DNA of 11,564 nt from an uncultured Collinsella sp. (lineage in GTDB: Bacteria > Actinomycetota > Coriobacteriia > Coriobacteriales > Coriobacteriaceae): contig CABUVF010000059.1 of NCBI GenBank assembly GCA_902494945.1, positions 1-11,564 of the forward strand, read 5' to 3'. The position numbers were made by a program, and so were the translations under genes. Of the stretch, positions 1 to 7,690 are shown piece by piece. Within the stretch, counting starts at the first letter, position 1; every line of letters begins with the position of its first letter. Below the pieces are notes generated by a model. The model was not told the DNA's origin. It did no database searches and saw only the letters and a program-made list of their open reading frames with translations.

Positions 1-148
1 CGAACAGTCGGCCTCGGATGAGGACGTGAGCACCGCTAATAGCACGCCGCAGGGAACGTCGCGCGATGCTGCGACCAAGACGAAGGACGAGAGCCCGGAT
101 GACAGTTCCGACACGTCCGAGACGACCGATTCCGGCTCGAGCGAATAG
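1..148 (+). CDS. mreC: C-terminal end of probable cell-shape protein MreC (partial, 5' end outside window)
   Basis: An open frame enters from the left edge (first full codon at 2) and stops at TAG 146-148, leaving 48 visible residues. None of the MreC beta-barrel core is visible, so the name rests on context: the next three genes are mreD, mrdA and rodA, the usual order after mreC. What can be seen is a disordered, low-complexity tail with 20 Ser/Thr and 13 Asp/Glu residues and only three Lys/Arg, with no hydrophobic segment. MreC is a bitopic membrane protein whose C-terminal part lies outside the cytoplasm and activates the PBP2-RodA synthase, so this tail would be extracytoplasmic. It could instead be the tail of another exported or shape-related protein. 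The assignment is fairly likely but not proven by this fragment. Confidence 0.6.
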   Translation, partial: EQSASDEDVSTANSTPQGTSRDAATKTKDESPDDSSDTSETTDSGSSE

Positions 149-152
149 GGGG
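147..152 (+). promoter_or_regulatory. Ribosome binding site that decides the mreD start
   Basis: The run AGGGGG overlaps the upstream TAG stop. It lies only 1 nt before the ATG at 154 but 7 nt before the in-frame ATG at 160. Normal Shine-Dalgarno spacing therefore favours 160 as the mreD start. Confidence 0.5.
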
Positions 153-159
153 CATGTCC

Positions 160-726
160 ATGGATCTACACGAGCAGGGGATGAGCTCCCGCACGTTTGT
201 AATCGCCGCCATTGTGTGCGTGCTGCTGCAGGCAGGCCTGGCACCGCAGATCTCCATTGCGGGCGGTCGCGTCAACTTTATGATTATCCTGGTGTGCCTA
301 AGCGTGTTCTCGGGCGACCCGACCCGTGCCGTCGTGTGCGGTTTTTGCAGCGGCTTGTTCTATGACCTTTCCGCTGCCGTGCCGGTGGGCGTTATGTCGC
401 TCCTGCTGACCGTGGGTTCTTTTGCCCTGGTGCATAGCGCTGCCGGTCAGACGGGCGGTGCCCCGAGTGCGCGCGGCATCACGGTGGGCGCCTTCGCGTT
501 CGTCATTAATGTGATCTACAGCATCATCTTGCTGTTTATGGGTTTGGAGACGAGCTTTGTCGTGGCGATCTTCGGCCATGCGCTGCCGTCTTCGATCCTG
601 ACGGGTCTGGTTGCCATTCCGTTTTTGATGTCCGGCGTCGTGCCGCAGTCCGGTTATGGATTCTCCGCACGTGGCGGACGCCAGACGGGCATGCGCTTTA
701 AGCCCAAGACCCGTAAGCTCAAATAG
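160..726 (+). CDS. mreD: Rod shape-determining membrane protein MreD
   Basis: This encodes a 188-residue, very hydrophobic protein with about five predicted membrane helices and a short basic C-terminus rich in Lys and Arg (ending near KPKTRKLK) that should lie in the cytoplasm. The segment GFCSGLFYDL matches the MreD signature of a Gly-rich helix ending in G-L-x-x-D, and the length fits the family (about 160-190). MreD is an integral membrane partner of MreC in the elongasome, which directs lateral peptidoglycan synthesis; its exact biochemical role is unsettled. The start at 160 is preferred over the in-frame ATG at 154 because of Shine-Dalgarno spacing; 154 would add two residues. The gene sits 11 nt after the mreC-like stop and 13 nt before mrdA, so it should be co-transcribed with both. 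Confidence 0.88.
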   Translation: MDLHEQGMSSRTFVIAAIVCVLLQAGLAPQISIAGGRVNFMIILVCLSVFSGDPTRAVVCGFCSGLFYDLSAAVPVGVMSLLLTVGSFALVHSAAGQTGGAPSARGITVGAFAFVINVIYSIILLFMGLETSFVVAIFGHALPSSILTGLVAIPFLMSGVVPQSGYGFSARGGRQTGMRFKPKTRKLK

Positions 727-739
727 GGGAGGCTCGTAG

Positions 740-2809
740 ATGTCTTCCCAGATGACGGTTATTATCGCCGGTATCGTGCTGGTTGTGGCCATCGTGGTCG
801 CACTGGTCATTATGCGTCGCGGCGATTCTCGTTTTACCTACGATACGCAGCATGGGACGGCCCCGCGCGCCACCGAGGGCGAGGGCAATACCGCGGCGAC
901 CGCCTTTAAGGGCCGCTTCTCCATCCTCACCACGGGTGTGGGCGCGATGTTCGCGGCGCTTGCCGTCAAGCTGTGGGGCATGCAGATGGTCTCGTCGGAC
1001 TATTACGAGAAGCAGGCTAATAGCAATCAGACTCGCACCGTTACCACTCCTGCTGTACGCGGCCGCATCCTCGACCGCAATGGCGTGGCACTTGTCCAGA
1101 ACCGTCCCTCACTTGCTGTCGTGGCCTACCGCGACCTTGCCGAGGATGAGGTTCTGGTTCGCCATCTTGCCAACGTGCTCGGTATGCCCTACGTGGCGGT
1201 TCTGCGCAATATTCAGGACAATTCAGAGGGCGCTCAGAGCCTGCATACCATCGCGACGGACGTCCGTCGCTCCACGGTTGCCTATATTCAGGAGCACGCC
1301 GGCGAGTTCCCGGGCGTCAAGATTGCCGAGCGTACCGAGCGCCAGTATCCATATGGCGAGACGGCATGCCATATCTTGGGCTATACCGGCACCATTACCT
1401 CCGAGCAGCTCGAGGCCCAGAATAAGAAAACCTCTGGCGATGATGATGCTTCTGCTGGCAAGATTACGTACCAGTCGGGCGATATCGTGGGCCAGGCGGG
1501 TGTTGAGAGCTACTACGAAAACCTGCTGCAGGGTATTCGTGGCGAGCAGACCGTCAAGGTCGATGCCTCGGGCAATGTGACCGGTCAGGCCGGCGCCGTG
1601 CCCGCCAAGGCCGGCTCCGACATTAAGCTCACGCTCGACCTTAAGATCCAACAGGCCTGTGAGACGGCGCTGGCGAGCGCCATCGAGCTTGCCAAGACCA
1701 CTGGCTACAGCAATGCCGGCAACGGCGCTGTGGTGTGTCTCGATCCCAACAATGGCGAGATTCTGGGCATGGCGAGCGAGCCCAAGTTCGATCCGTCCGT
1801 CTTTATCGGCGGCGTCTCAAATGACGTGTGGACCGAGCTCAATGATGACAAGGGTTCGCACCCGCTGCTCAACCGCGCCATTAGCGGACAGTACATGTCG
1901 GCCTCGACCATCAAGCCGCTCTCGGCACTGGCCGGTCTTGAGTTTGGAACCTACACTTCAACGCAGACAACCAACTGCACGGGCTATTGGACGGGCTTGG
2001 GCAAGGCTTGGGGCAAGCGCTGCTGGTTGACGTCTGGCCACGGCACCATGACGCTGCAGTCGGGTATCGCCAACTCGTGCGACCCCGTCTTCTACGACAT
2101 GGGCAAGGCCTTCTTTTATGACGAGCAACATTCCGAGGGGCTGCAGGAGGTCTTTCGTCGCTGGGGCCTAGGCAAGACCTGCGGTATCGATCTGCCGAGT
2201 GAGGGCGCGGGCCGTATTCCCGATGCCGAGTGGAAAGAGTCGTACTTTACCGACGCCTCTGCCGAGGACCGCAAGTGGAATGCCGGCGATATGACCAACA
2301 TTGCCATCGGCCAGGGCGACATCCTGGTGACGCCCCTGCAGATGGCGTGCGCCTATATGGGTCTTGCCAACGGCGGCAAACAGTACGTGCCTCACGTGTT
2401 TTTGTCTGCCGTGTCGCGCGATGGCGACGGCGATGCCTATAAGTACAACGGCAAGGGCAAGAAGAAGCGCCTGGAGGCCAAGATCAACAGCGATTCGGAT
2501 TTGGCTCTTGTTCGCAACGGCATGCACGACGTGATTTACACGGCATCGACGTCCCTGGCGGCTCACTTTGGCACCCTGACGCCGCAGGTATACGGCAAGT
2601 CGGGCACGGGCGAGAAAAGTGGCGAGGACGAATACGCGTGGTTCTGCGCCTATGCACCGGCCGATGATCCCAAGTATGTCATCGCTACTGTCCTGGAGCA
2701 GGGCGGCGGTGGCTCAGATACCGCGATGCATGTCGTGCGCGACGTGCTCGGCGTGATTTATGACGAGCCCGATACCTCTTCGGCCTCGGGCGATTCTTCG
2801 GTTCGATAG
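740..2809 (+). CDS. mrdA: Penicillin-binding protein 2 (elongasome transpeptidase)
   Basis: This is a 689-residue class B penicillin-binding protein that cross-links new peptidoglycan during cell elongation, working with RodA. A GGGAGG ribosome site lies 7 nt before the ATG. The dimerisation/pedestal domain starts near residue 95, with the typical RGRILDRNG at 107-115. The transpeptidase domain spans roughly 325-670. It carries catalytic SxxK as S389-T-I-K392 followed by Pro, the second motif as S446-C-D448, and K620-S-G622 followed by Thr. The SxD and KSG variants are the ones seen in known PBP2 proteins, which supports PBP2 rather than FtsI. Unusually, there are two hydrophobic N-terminal segments (about 6-24 and 60-81) instead of one. 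There is no C-terminal PASTA domain; the last 15 residues are acidic and Ser-rich. The stop lies 9 nt before rodA. Confidence 0.93.
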   Translation: MSSQMTVIIAGIVLVVAIVVALVIMRRGDSRFTYDTQHGTAPRATEGEGNTAATAFKGRFSILTTGVGAMFAALAVKLWGMQMVSSDYYEKQANSNQTRTVTTPAVRGRILDRNGVALVQNRPSLAVVAYRDLAEDEVLVRHLANVLGMPYVAVLRNIQDNSEGAQSLHTIATDVRRSTVAYIQEHAGEFPGVKIAERTERQYPYGETACHILGYTGTITSEQLEAQNKKTSGDDDASAGKITYQSGDIVGQAGVESYYENLLQGIRGEQTVKVDASGNVTGQAGAVPAKAGSDIKLTLDLKIQQACETALASAIELAKTTGYSNAGNGAVVCLDPNNGEILGMASEPKFDPSVFIGGVSNDVWTELNDDKGSHPLLNRAISGQYMSASTIKPLSALAGLEFGTYTSTQTTNCTGYWTGLGKAWGKRCWLTSGHGTMTLQSGIANSCDPVFYDMGKAFFYDEQHSEGLQEVFRRWGLGKTCGIDLPSEGAGRIPDAEWKESYFTDASAEDRKWNAGDMTNIAIGQGDILVTPLQMACAYMGLANGGKQYVPHVFLSAVSRDGDGDAYKYNGKGKKKRLEAKINSDSDLALVRNGMHDVIYTASTSLAAHFGTLTPQVYGKSGTGEKSGEDEYAWFCAYAPADDPKYVIATVLEQGGGGSDTAMHVVRDVLGVIYDEPDTSSASGDSSVR

Positions 2810-2818
2810 GAGGTTGCG

Positions 2819-4045
2819 ATGGATTTTTCTCCGGCGGATCTGTTCCGTTCAACCAAGACCGGCTCTCGCAGCAGCCTGGACCGTGTCAACAAGCAACTTT
2901 CGGCCTCGCGCGGCACGTTTCGCCAAAAGGTGCATATCGGTGTGCTCGTGGCTACAGTGGCGCTCGTCGCCTACGGTGCCATCATTATCTGGTCGGCTTC
3001 GCAGTTTAAGGCCGATGCCTCGTTCTCACGTCATCTTCTGGGAATTGGCATCGGGGCGGTGCTGGCGGTGCTGGTCTGGCGTACCGACCTGCGCGGTATT
3101 TCCAATTTCTCGACAGCGTTGCTCGTCATCGACCTGATCGTTATCTTCTCGCCCAAGATTCCGGGTCTGTCCTATACAGGCGGTCTGGGTATGACGGGCT
3201 GGATCAAGATTCCCGGTATCGGCTTGACATTCCAGCCGGTTGAGCTTGCCAAGCTCATCACCATCTTCTTTATCGCCACGCTTGGCTCGCAGTATAACGG
3301 TCGCATCGATACCGTTCACGACTACATCAAGCTCTGCGGCATGCTTTCCATTCCGTTTTTGGCCGTCGTCGCCATGGGCGACCTGGGCTCGGGCCTGGTC
3401 GTGCTGGTCTCGGGCGCCATCGTCATCTGCATGAGCGGTGCGCGCCGCGAATGGGTGCTGTCGACCCTGGCCCTGCTTGTGGGCCTGGTGGCCCTCGTCC
3501 TGGCGCTCGATTCGGTCTTTGATTCGTTGCTCGGCCACGATGTGCTCATCAAGCAGTATCAGATGAACCGCCTGACGGTCTTTATCGACCCCGATAATGC
3601 CGATTCGGACGATGCCTACAACCTGCAGCAGTCGCTTATCGCCGTTGGCTCGGGCGGCTTCTTTGGTAAGGGTTTGGGCCATGCGACGCAGTCGGCCGGC
3701 GGCTTTCTGCCTGAGTTCCACACCGACTTTGTCTTCGCCTTCCTATCCGAGACCTTTGGCTTTTGCGGTTCCTTTTTGCTCCTGTGCCTCTACGTGCTGC
3801 TGATCTTTTCGACGATTCGCGTCGCCTTTAAGTGTGAGTCGCTGTTCTTGCGTCTTTCGTGTGTGGGCATCGTTGGCATGTGGGCGTTCCAGACCTTCGA
3901 AAACATCGGCATGTGCATCGGCATGATGCCGATTACCGGTATTCCGCTACCGTTTATTAGCTTCGGTTCGTCTTCGATGATGATTCAGCTGCTGACGGTG
4001 GGTATCGTACAATCCATATGGCGGCATCGTTCGGGCGCCGCGTAA
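2819..4045 (+). CDS. rodA: SEDS peptidoglycan polymerase RodA
   Basis: This encodes a 408-residue polytopic membrane protein of the SEDS family with about ten predicted helices. RodA polymerises lipid II into glycan strands and works as a complex with PBP2, encoded just upstream. AGGAGG overlaps the mrdA stop and lies 5 nt before the ATG. Family marks are FQPVELAK at 138-145 (usual form QPSE/QPAE), FIDPDN around the conserved Asp257 in the large outer loop, GSGGFFGKGLG at 277-287, FLPEFHTDFVFA at 296-307, and the C-terminal MPITGIPLPFISFGSS at 370-385. The conserved loop acidic residue is considered catalytic in this family. The first ~37 residues form a hydrophilic, basic cytoplasmic extension somewhat longer than usual. 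FtsW is a conceivable alternative, but the PBP2 neighbour and FLPE-HTDF sequence favour RodA. Confidence 0.93.
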   Translation: MDFSPADLFRSTKTGSRSSLDRVNKQLSASRGTFRQKVHIGVLVATVALVAYGAIIIWSASQFKADASFSRHLLGIGIGAVLAVLVWRTDLRGISNFSTALLVIDLIVIFSPKIPGLSYTGGLGMTGWIKIPGIGLTFQPVELAKLITIFFIATLGSQYNGRIDTVHDYIKLCGMLSIPFLAVVAMGDLGSGLVVLVSGAIVICMSGARREWVLSTLALLVGLVALVLALDSVFDSLLGHDVLIKQYQMNRLTVFIDPDNADSDDAYNLQQSLIAVGSGGFFGKGLGHATQSAGGFLPEFHTDFVFAFLSETFGFCGSFLLLCLYVLLIFSTIRVAFKCESLFLRLSCVGIVGMWAFQTFENIGMCIGMMPITGIPLPFISFGSSSMMIQLLTVGIVQSIWRHRSGAA

Positions 4046-4063
4046 CCGCTGGAGGGGTTTGCT

Positions 4064-4993
4064 ATGAAAATTCCCGTAGATAAGCTGACCCGCGCTTTTA
4101 AGATGGGCGCGTCCGTTAAGAAGGATTCCGATACGCCGGTGCGCGTCTCGGTCTATCTGGATTCGTCCGCCTCGCGCTTTCTGGCCGAGACGGTGCGTGA
4201 CGCCTTTGTGCCGCAGACGACCTCGGGCATTGTGCGCGTCGAGCGTCTGGGGGAGGAGCGAATTGCTCCAAAGACCGATACCGATGTGGTACTGGTGCTC
4301 TCGTGCGGTTCCGACCGCTTGGAGAGTGCCGTGCAGGAGCTCGTGATCGCCGGCGCGCCCGTGTGCGTGCTTGCCGAGTCTGCTGTGGAGGTGCCGTTTA
4401 TCGAGGAGTCCACGCCCATGCTCGGTGTGGTAGCGGCAACCGATAAGACGTATCTGCTCGAGACGCTTGCCCGCTGGATTCTCGATCGCACCGAAAAGGA
4501 AACGGCTTTTGCGGCGAACTTTGCCTTCATGCGTATCGCGGCGGCCAATCGTATCATCACCTCGTGCGCGCTCACCAATATGGCGACTGGTGCGCTGGTG
4601 TTTTTGCCGGGCGCCGATTATCCCGTTATGGCGCTGGCGCAGGTGGGCATGCTCTTTGAGCTCGCTGCCGTCTTTGGACGCGGCATTAAGCCTGAGCGCG
4701 GCTACGAGGTCGCGGGCGTGCTTGCCGGCGGTCTTGTGATCCGCGCGGTCACCCGTGCGCTCGTCAAGCAGACGCCGCATATTGGGTTTGCCGTCAAGGC
4801 GCTCACTGCTGCCGCGGGCACCTATGGCATGGGCCGTGCGCTCGTTTCGCTCTACGAGCGCGATGTCGACTACAGCCGTGCCAACGAGGTGGTCACTGCC
4901 ACGTTCTCCCGCGTTCGCGATCTGGTGACCACGGTCGCGGGCGCTACCCGTCCTATGGCGTCCTACGAGGACGCATCCGATCTCGCTGCTTAG
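4064..4993 (+). CDS. Unassigned protein with DUF697-like C-terminal domain
   Basis: This encodes a 309-residue protein of unknown function; GGAGGGG lies 7 nt before the ATG. Residues 25-125 look like an alpha/beta domain with alternating strands and helices (strand VSVYLD, strand DVVLVLS, helix 84-96, strand APVCVLAE), but no Walker A (GxxxxGKS/T) or NKxD motif is visible. Residues 150-265 are helical and apolar, with LPGADYPVMALAQVGMLFEL, then Gly/Ala-rich helices up to a conserved-looking YGMGRALVSLYE. This resembles DUF697/YcjF-type domains, often found joined to GTPases and associated with membranes. A reduced, nucleotide-free relative of that architecture is the best reading; the family assignment comes from memory of the motif, not a search. 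It follows rodA by 18 nt and precedes the radical SAM gene by 10 nt, so it is probably co-transcribed with both. Its role is not known. Confidence 0.6.
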   Translation: MKIPVDKLTRAFKMGASVKKDSDTPVRVSVYLDSSASRFLAETVRDAFVPQTTSGIVRVERLGEERIAPKTDTDVVLVLSCGSDRLESAVQELVIAGAPVCVLAESAVEVPFIEESTPMLGVVAATDKTYLLETLARWILDRTEKETAFAANFAFMRIAAANRIITSCALTNMATGALVFLPGADYPVMALAQVGMLFELAAVFGRGIKPERGYEVAGVLAGGLVIRAVTRALVKQTPHIGFAVKALTAAAGTYGMGRALVSLYERDVDYSRANEVVTATFSRVRDLVTTVAGATRPMASYEDASDLAA

Positions 4994-4996
4994 GGG
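4992..4996 (+). promoter_or_regulatory. Ribosome binding site supporting a TTG start
   Basis: AGGGG overlaps the TAG stop of the preceding gene and lies 7 nt before TTG 5004-5006. No ATG or GTG in this frame gives a better-placed start, and the following residues already match the protein family's N-terminal region. Confidence 0.5.
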
Positions 4997-5003
4997 TTTT
5001 CCG

Positions 5004-6881
5004 TTGCGCGTTCCGTATCAAGACTGTTTTCATTTAATTGAGCCGCTGCTCGCCAAGGTCGAAAAGCCGAGTCGCTATATCGATCACGAGTGGGGCACGC
5101 TTTCCAAGGCCGATGCCGACTACCGTTGCTGCCTGATCTACCCGGATGTGTACGAGGTCGGTCTGCCCAACCAGGGTATCGCCATCCTCTACAACATCCT
5201 TAACCAGGCCGAGGGCATCTCCTGTGAGCGTGGCTATGTGCCGTGGCCCGATATGGGTGACGCCATGCGCGAGGCGGGTATTCCGCTGCTGTCGCTCGAG
5301 GGTGCAGCGCCGGTCGCTTCGTTTGATATCGTCGGCCTGCATGTGCCGCACGAGATGGCGATGACGAACTTCCTCGAGGCACTCGACCTCGCTGGCATTC
5401 CGCTGTTAGCGGCCGACCGTACTGAGGACGATCCCATTATCATCGCCGGTGGTCCTTCGGTGTACAACCCCGAGCCGTACGCGGCCTTCTTCGATGCCAT
5501 CCTCATCGGCGAGGGCGAGGAATCGCTGCTCGAGACCTGCCAGCTGCATCGCCGCCTGCGTGACGAAGGAGTCCCGCGCGCGCAGATTGTTGAGCAGCTT
5601 GCATCCATTGCCGGCAACTACGTGCCGTCGCTCTATGAGGTTCGTCACGACGAGCCCTGCTCGCCGCATGGCTACACCGTGCCGCGTGAGGGCAAGGATG
5701 CGCCGACCGTGGTCTACAAGCGCGTCGTCGAGGATTTCGGCGCCACGAATCCGCTGTCGCAGTCGTGCGTGCCCTATGCGCAGCTGGTTCACGACCGCCT
5801 GTCTATCGAGATTCTGCGCGGCTGCGCTCGCGGCTGTCGTTTTTGCCAGGCCGGCATGACGTATCGCCCGGTGCGCGAGCGTTCGGCCGACCAGATCGTC
5901 TCGTCGGTGATTCAGGGTCTGGAAAAGACCGGCTATGACGAGGTGTCGCTGACCTCGCTCTCCACGACCGACCACTCCTGCATTCGTGACGTGCTCGGCA
6001 GGCTCAACCGTCGCCTTGAGGATACGGGTATTCGCGTGTCTATTCCGTCGCAGCGCTTGGATTCGTTTGGCGTGGATATGGCCGAGTCGGTCGCCGGCGA
6101 AAAGAAGGGCGGCCTGACGTTCGCGCCCGAGGCCGGCAGCCAGCGCATGCGCGACATCATTAACAAGAACGTGACCGAGGAGGACCTGGACCGTGCGGCC
6201 AAGGCGGCCTTCGAGGCCGGCTGGAACCGCATGAAGCTCTACTTTATGATGGGCCTTCCCGGCGAGCGCGACGAGGACATCGTGGCCATCGCCAATCTGG
6301 CCGATCACGTGCTGGAGCTTGGTCGTTCCGTGGTGCCCAAGGCTCGTCGCGGCTCGATCTCGGTGTCCATCTCGGTTTCGGTCTTTATCCCCAAGGCTGC
6401 CACGCCGTTCCAGTGGTGCCCGCAGCTCGACTACGACGACGTCAAGCGTCGCCAGAAGTTGCTTATCACGAGCGTTCGCAACCGTGCCGTCCGCGTGCAT
6501 TACCATGATGCCGAGACTTCGCTCATCGAGGCCGCGCTGTCCCGCGCCGGTCGTGACATGACGCCCGTCATCATCGATGCTTGGCGCGCGGGCTCTCGCT
6601 TTGACGCCTGGGTAGAGCATTTCTCGCTCGATAACTGGAAGGAGGCTGCTGCCAAAAACGGCATCGACCTCAATGAGCTCGTGCACCTGCCCTACGAGTT
6701 GGACTGGCGCCTGCCGTGGGAGCACGTGAGCCCCGGCTGCACGCGCGGCTTCCTCGAGCGCGAGTACCGTCGCTCGCTTGAGGGCGTCACGACTCCCGAC
6801 TGCACCCGCACGTCGTGCACCGGCTGCGGGATCTGCCCCACGCTCCACGCCAAGAATGTATTGATGGGTGATCGCGCATGA
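5004..6881 (+). CDS. B12-binding-type radical SAM protein (TIGR03960-like), uncharacterised
   Basis: This encodes a 625-residue protein starting at TTG. Residues 40-180 form a Rossmann-like region resembling a cobalamin-binding domain (strands ending GLHVPHEMAM and IIIAGGPSV, then GEGEES), although the classic DxHxxG ligand motif is not seen. The radical SAM core follows, with the [4Fe-4S]-binding cysteines C274, C278 and C281 in LRGCARGCRFCQAG. Other core marks are the Gly-rich LTFAPEAGSQRMRD (371-384) and YFMMGLPGE (413-421). The C-terminus has a further cysteine cluster, C600-x4-C605-x2-C608-x2-C611. The layout matches the TIGR03960 radical SAM family, whose substrate is unknown; many members are fused to, or followed by, a DUF2344 protein, as here. 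The stop overlaps the next start by 4 nt (ATGA). Modification of RNA or a ribosomal component is only a guess from neighbours. Confidence 0.85.
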   Translation: MRVPYQDCFHLIEPLLAKVEKPSRYIDHEWGTLSKADADYRCCLIYPDVYEVGLPNQGIAILYNILNQAEGISCERGYVPWPDMGDAMREAGIPLLSLEGAAPVASFDIVGLHVPHEMAMTNFLEALDLAGIPLLAADRTEDDPIIIAGGPSVYNPEPYAAFFDAILIGEGEESLLETCQLHRRLRDEGVPRAQIVEQLASIAGNYVPSLYEVRHDEPCSPHGYTVPREGKDAPTVVYKRVVEDFGATNPLSQSCVPYAQLVHDRLSIEILRGCARGCRFCQAGMTYRPVRERSADQIVSSVIQGLEKTGYDEVSLTSLSTTDHSCIRDVLGRLNRRLEDTGIRVSIPSQRLDSFGVDMAESVAGEKKGGLTFAPEAGSQRMRDIINKNVTEEDLDRAAKAAFEAGWNRMKLYFMMGLPGERDEDIVAIANLADHVLELGRSVVPKARRGSISVSISVSVFIPKAATPFQWCPQLDYDDVKRRQKLLITSVRNRAVRVHYHDAETSLIEAALSRAGRDMTPVIIDAWRAGSRFDAWVEHFSLDNWKEAAAKNGIDLNELVHLPYELDWRLPWEHVSPGCTRGFLEREYRRSLEGVTTPDCTRTSCTGCGICPTLHAKNVLMGDRA

Positions 6882-7690
6882 GTGAGCGCCTGACCGACAA
6901 CCCCACGCTCTTTAGGCTTCGTGTTCGCTATGGCAAGCGCGATCGCCTTAAGTACCTGGGCCATCTCGAAGTAATCCATACCATTGAGCGCATCGTGCGC
7001 CGTGCGGGACTTCCCTATGCCGTCACGCAGGGCTTCTCTCCGCACATGCGCGTGGGCTTCTCTTCGGCGCTACCGGTGGGTACGTCGTCGACTTGCGAGT
7101 GGTATGACCTGTTTATGACCGAGTTCGTGGCGCTCGACGAGGCGTTTGGGCGCCTGGTTGCGGCGTCTCCGGTCGATCTGGCACCCATCGAGGCGGCGTA
7201 CATCGACGTGCATACGCCGGCGCTCACGGCTCAGCTTACGCGTCTGTCGTATCGCATCGACCTGCACCTGGATCCCGAGGCGCCCGTAAGCGCCGACGAG
7301 GTGCGTCGTGCGATCGACACGCTGCGCGCGGGCCATGGCATCGACTACGCGCGCGGCAAAAAGAGCAAGCGCTTGGATTTGGATCACACGCTCGTGGGCT
7401 ATGAGCTCACGGCGGGGGAGCGCCCGGACCATTTGGTGCTCATGCTCGACACCCATGCCGATAACGAGGGCTCCATGCGTCCGGAAATTTTGCTTTCCGC
7501 TGCTGATGTTTTGTTGCAGGGCTTGACCCCGGGCGTGGATGCACCTATTGTTTCCACCGGTATGCAAGACCTCGTGACCATCTGCTCCTACGATGTCGAG
7601 CGTCAGAATCAAGCATGCGAGGACGACGAGGGCCGACTCGTCAGCCCCATACCTGTGCGAACTTGTGGATTTGCTCCACATACTCGTTGA
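6878..7690 (+). CDS. DUF2344 / TIGR03936 radical SAM-associated protein
   Basis: This encodes a 270-residue soluble protein whose ATG overlaps the radical SAM gene's stop (ATGA), which implies translational coupling. The N-terminus has the family's signature features: RLRVRYGKRDRLKYLGHLE (13-31), then RRAGLPYAVTQGFSPHMRVG (41-60) and SSALPVGTSS (62-71). DUF2344 proteins occur next to or fused with TIGR03960 radical SAM proteins, suggesting one functional unit of unknown reaction. The product is somewhat longer than the ~230 residues I recall for the core family. The last ~30 residues (after YDVERQNQ) look unconserved and overlap DNA that also carries a hairpin and a promoter -35 box. In many bacteria an RNase E/G gene lies between this gene and rplU; none is present here. 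Confidence 0.85.
   Translation: MSERLTDNPTLFRLRVRYGKRDRLKYLGHLEVIHTIERIVRRAGLPYAVTQGFSPHMRVGFSSALPVGTSSTCEWYDLFMTEFVALDEAFGRLVAASPVDLAPIEAAYIDVHTPALTAQLTRLSYRIDLHLDPEAPVSADEVRRAIDTLRAGHGIDYARGKKSKRLDLDHTLVGYELTAGERPDHLVLMLDTHADNEGSMRPEILLSAADVLLQGLTPGVDAPIVSTGMQDLVTICSYDVERQNQACEDDEGRLVSPIPVRTCGFAPHTR
7664..7680 (+). other. Perfect 6-bp hairpin at the end of the DUF2344 gene
   Basis: TGTGGA (7664-7669) and TCCACA (7675-7680) form a perfect inverted repeat around a 5-nt loop. It lies within the last codons of the DUF2344 gene and 6 nt upstream of the rplU -35 box. No T-run follows, so it is not an intrinsic terminator. It could be a protein-binding palindrome, an mRNA 3'-end structure, or chance. 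Confidence 0.35.

Noticed and set aside
3947..4780. A 277-codon minus-strand open frame across the rodA end and the DUF697-like gene
   Set aside because: The composition is Arg/His/Gly-rich with no domain. The plus-strand frames have ribosome sites and coherent protein features.
5406..6848. A 480-codon open frame on the minus strand across the radical SAM gene
   Set aside because: It lies wholly antisense to a gene with clear catalytic motifs, its protein is a low-complexity Arg/His/Ala mixture without recognisable domains, and GC-rich codon bias opens such frames.
7664..7680. Hairpin considered as a terminator of the upstream operon
   Set aside because: No T-run follows; the downstream bases are mixed and lead into the rplU promoter.
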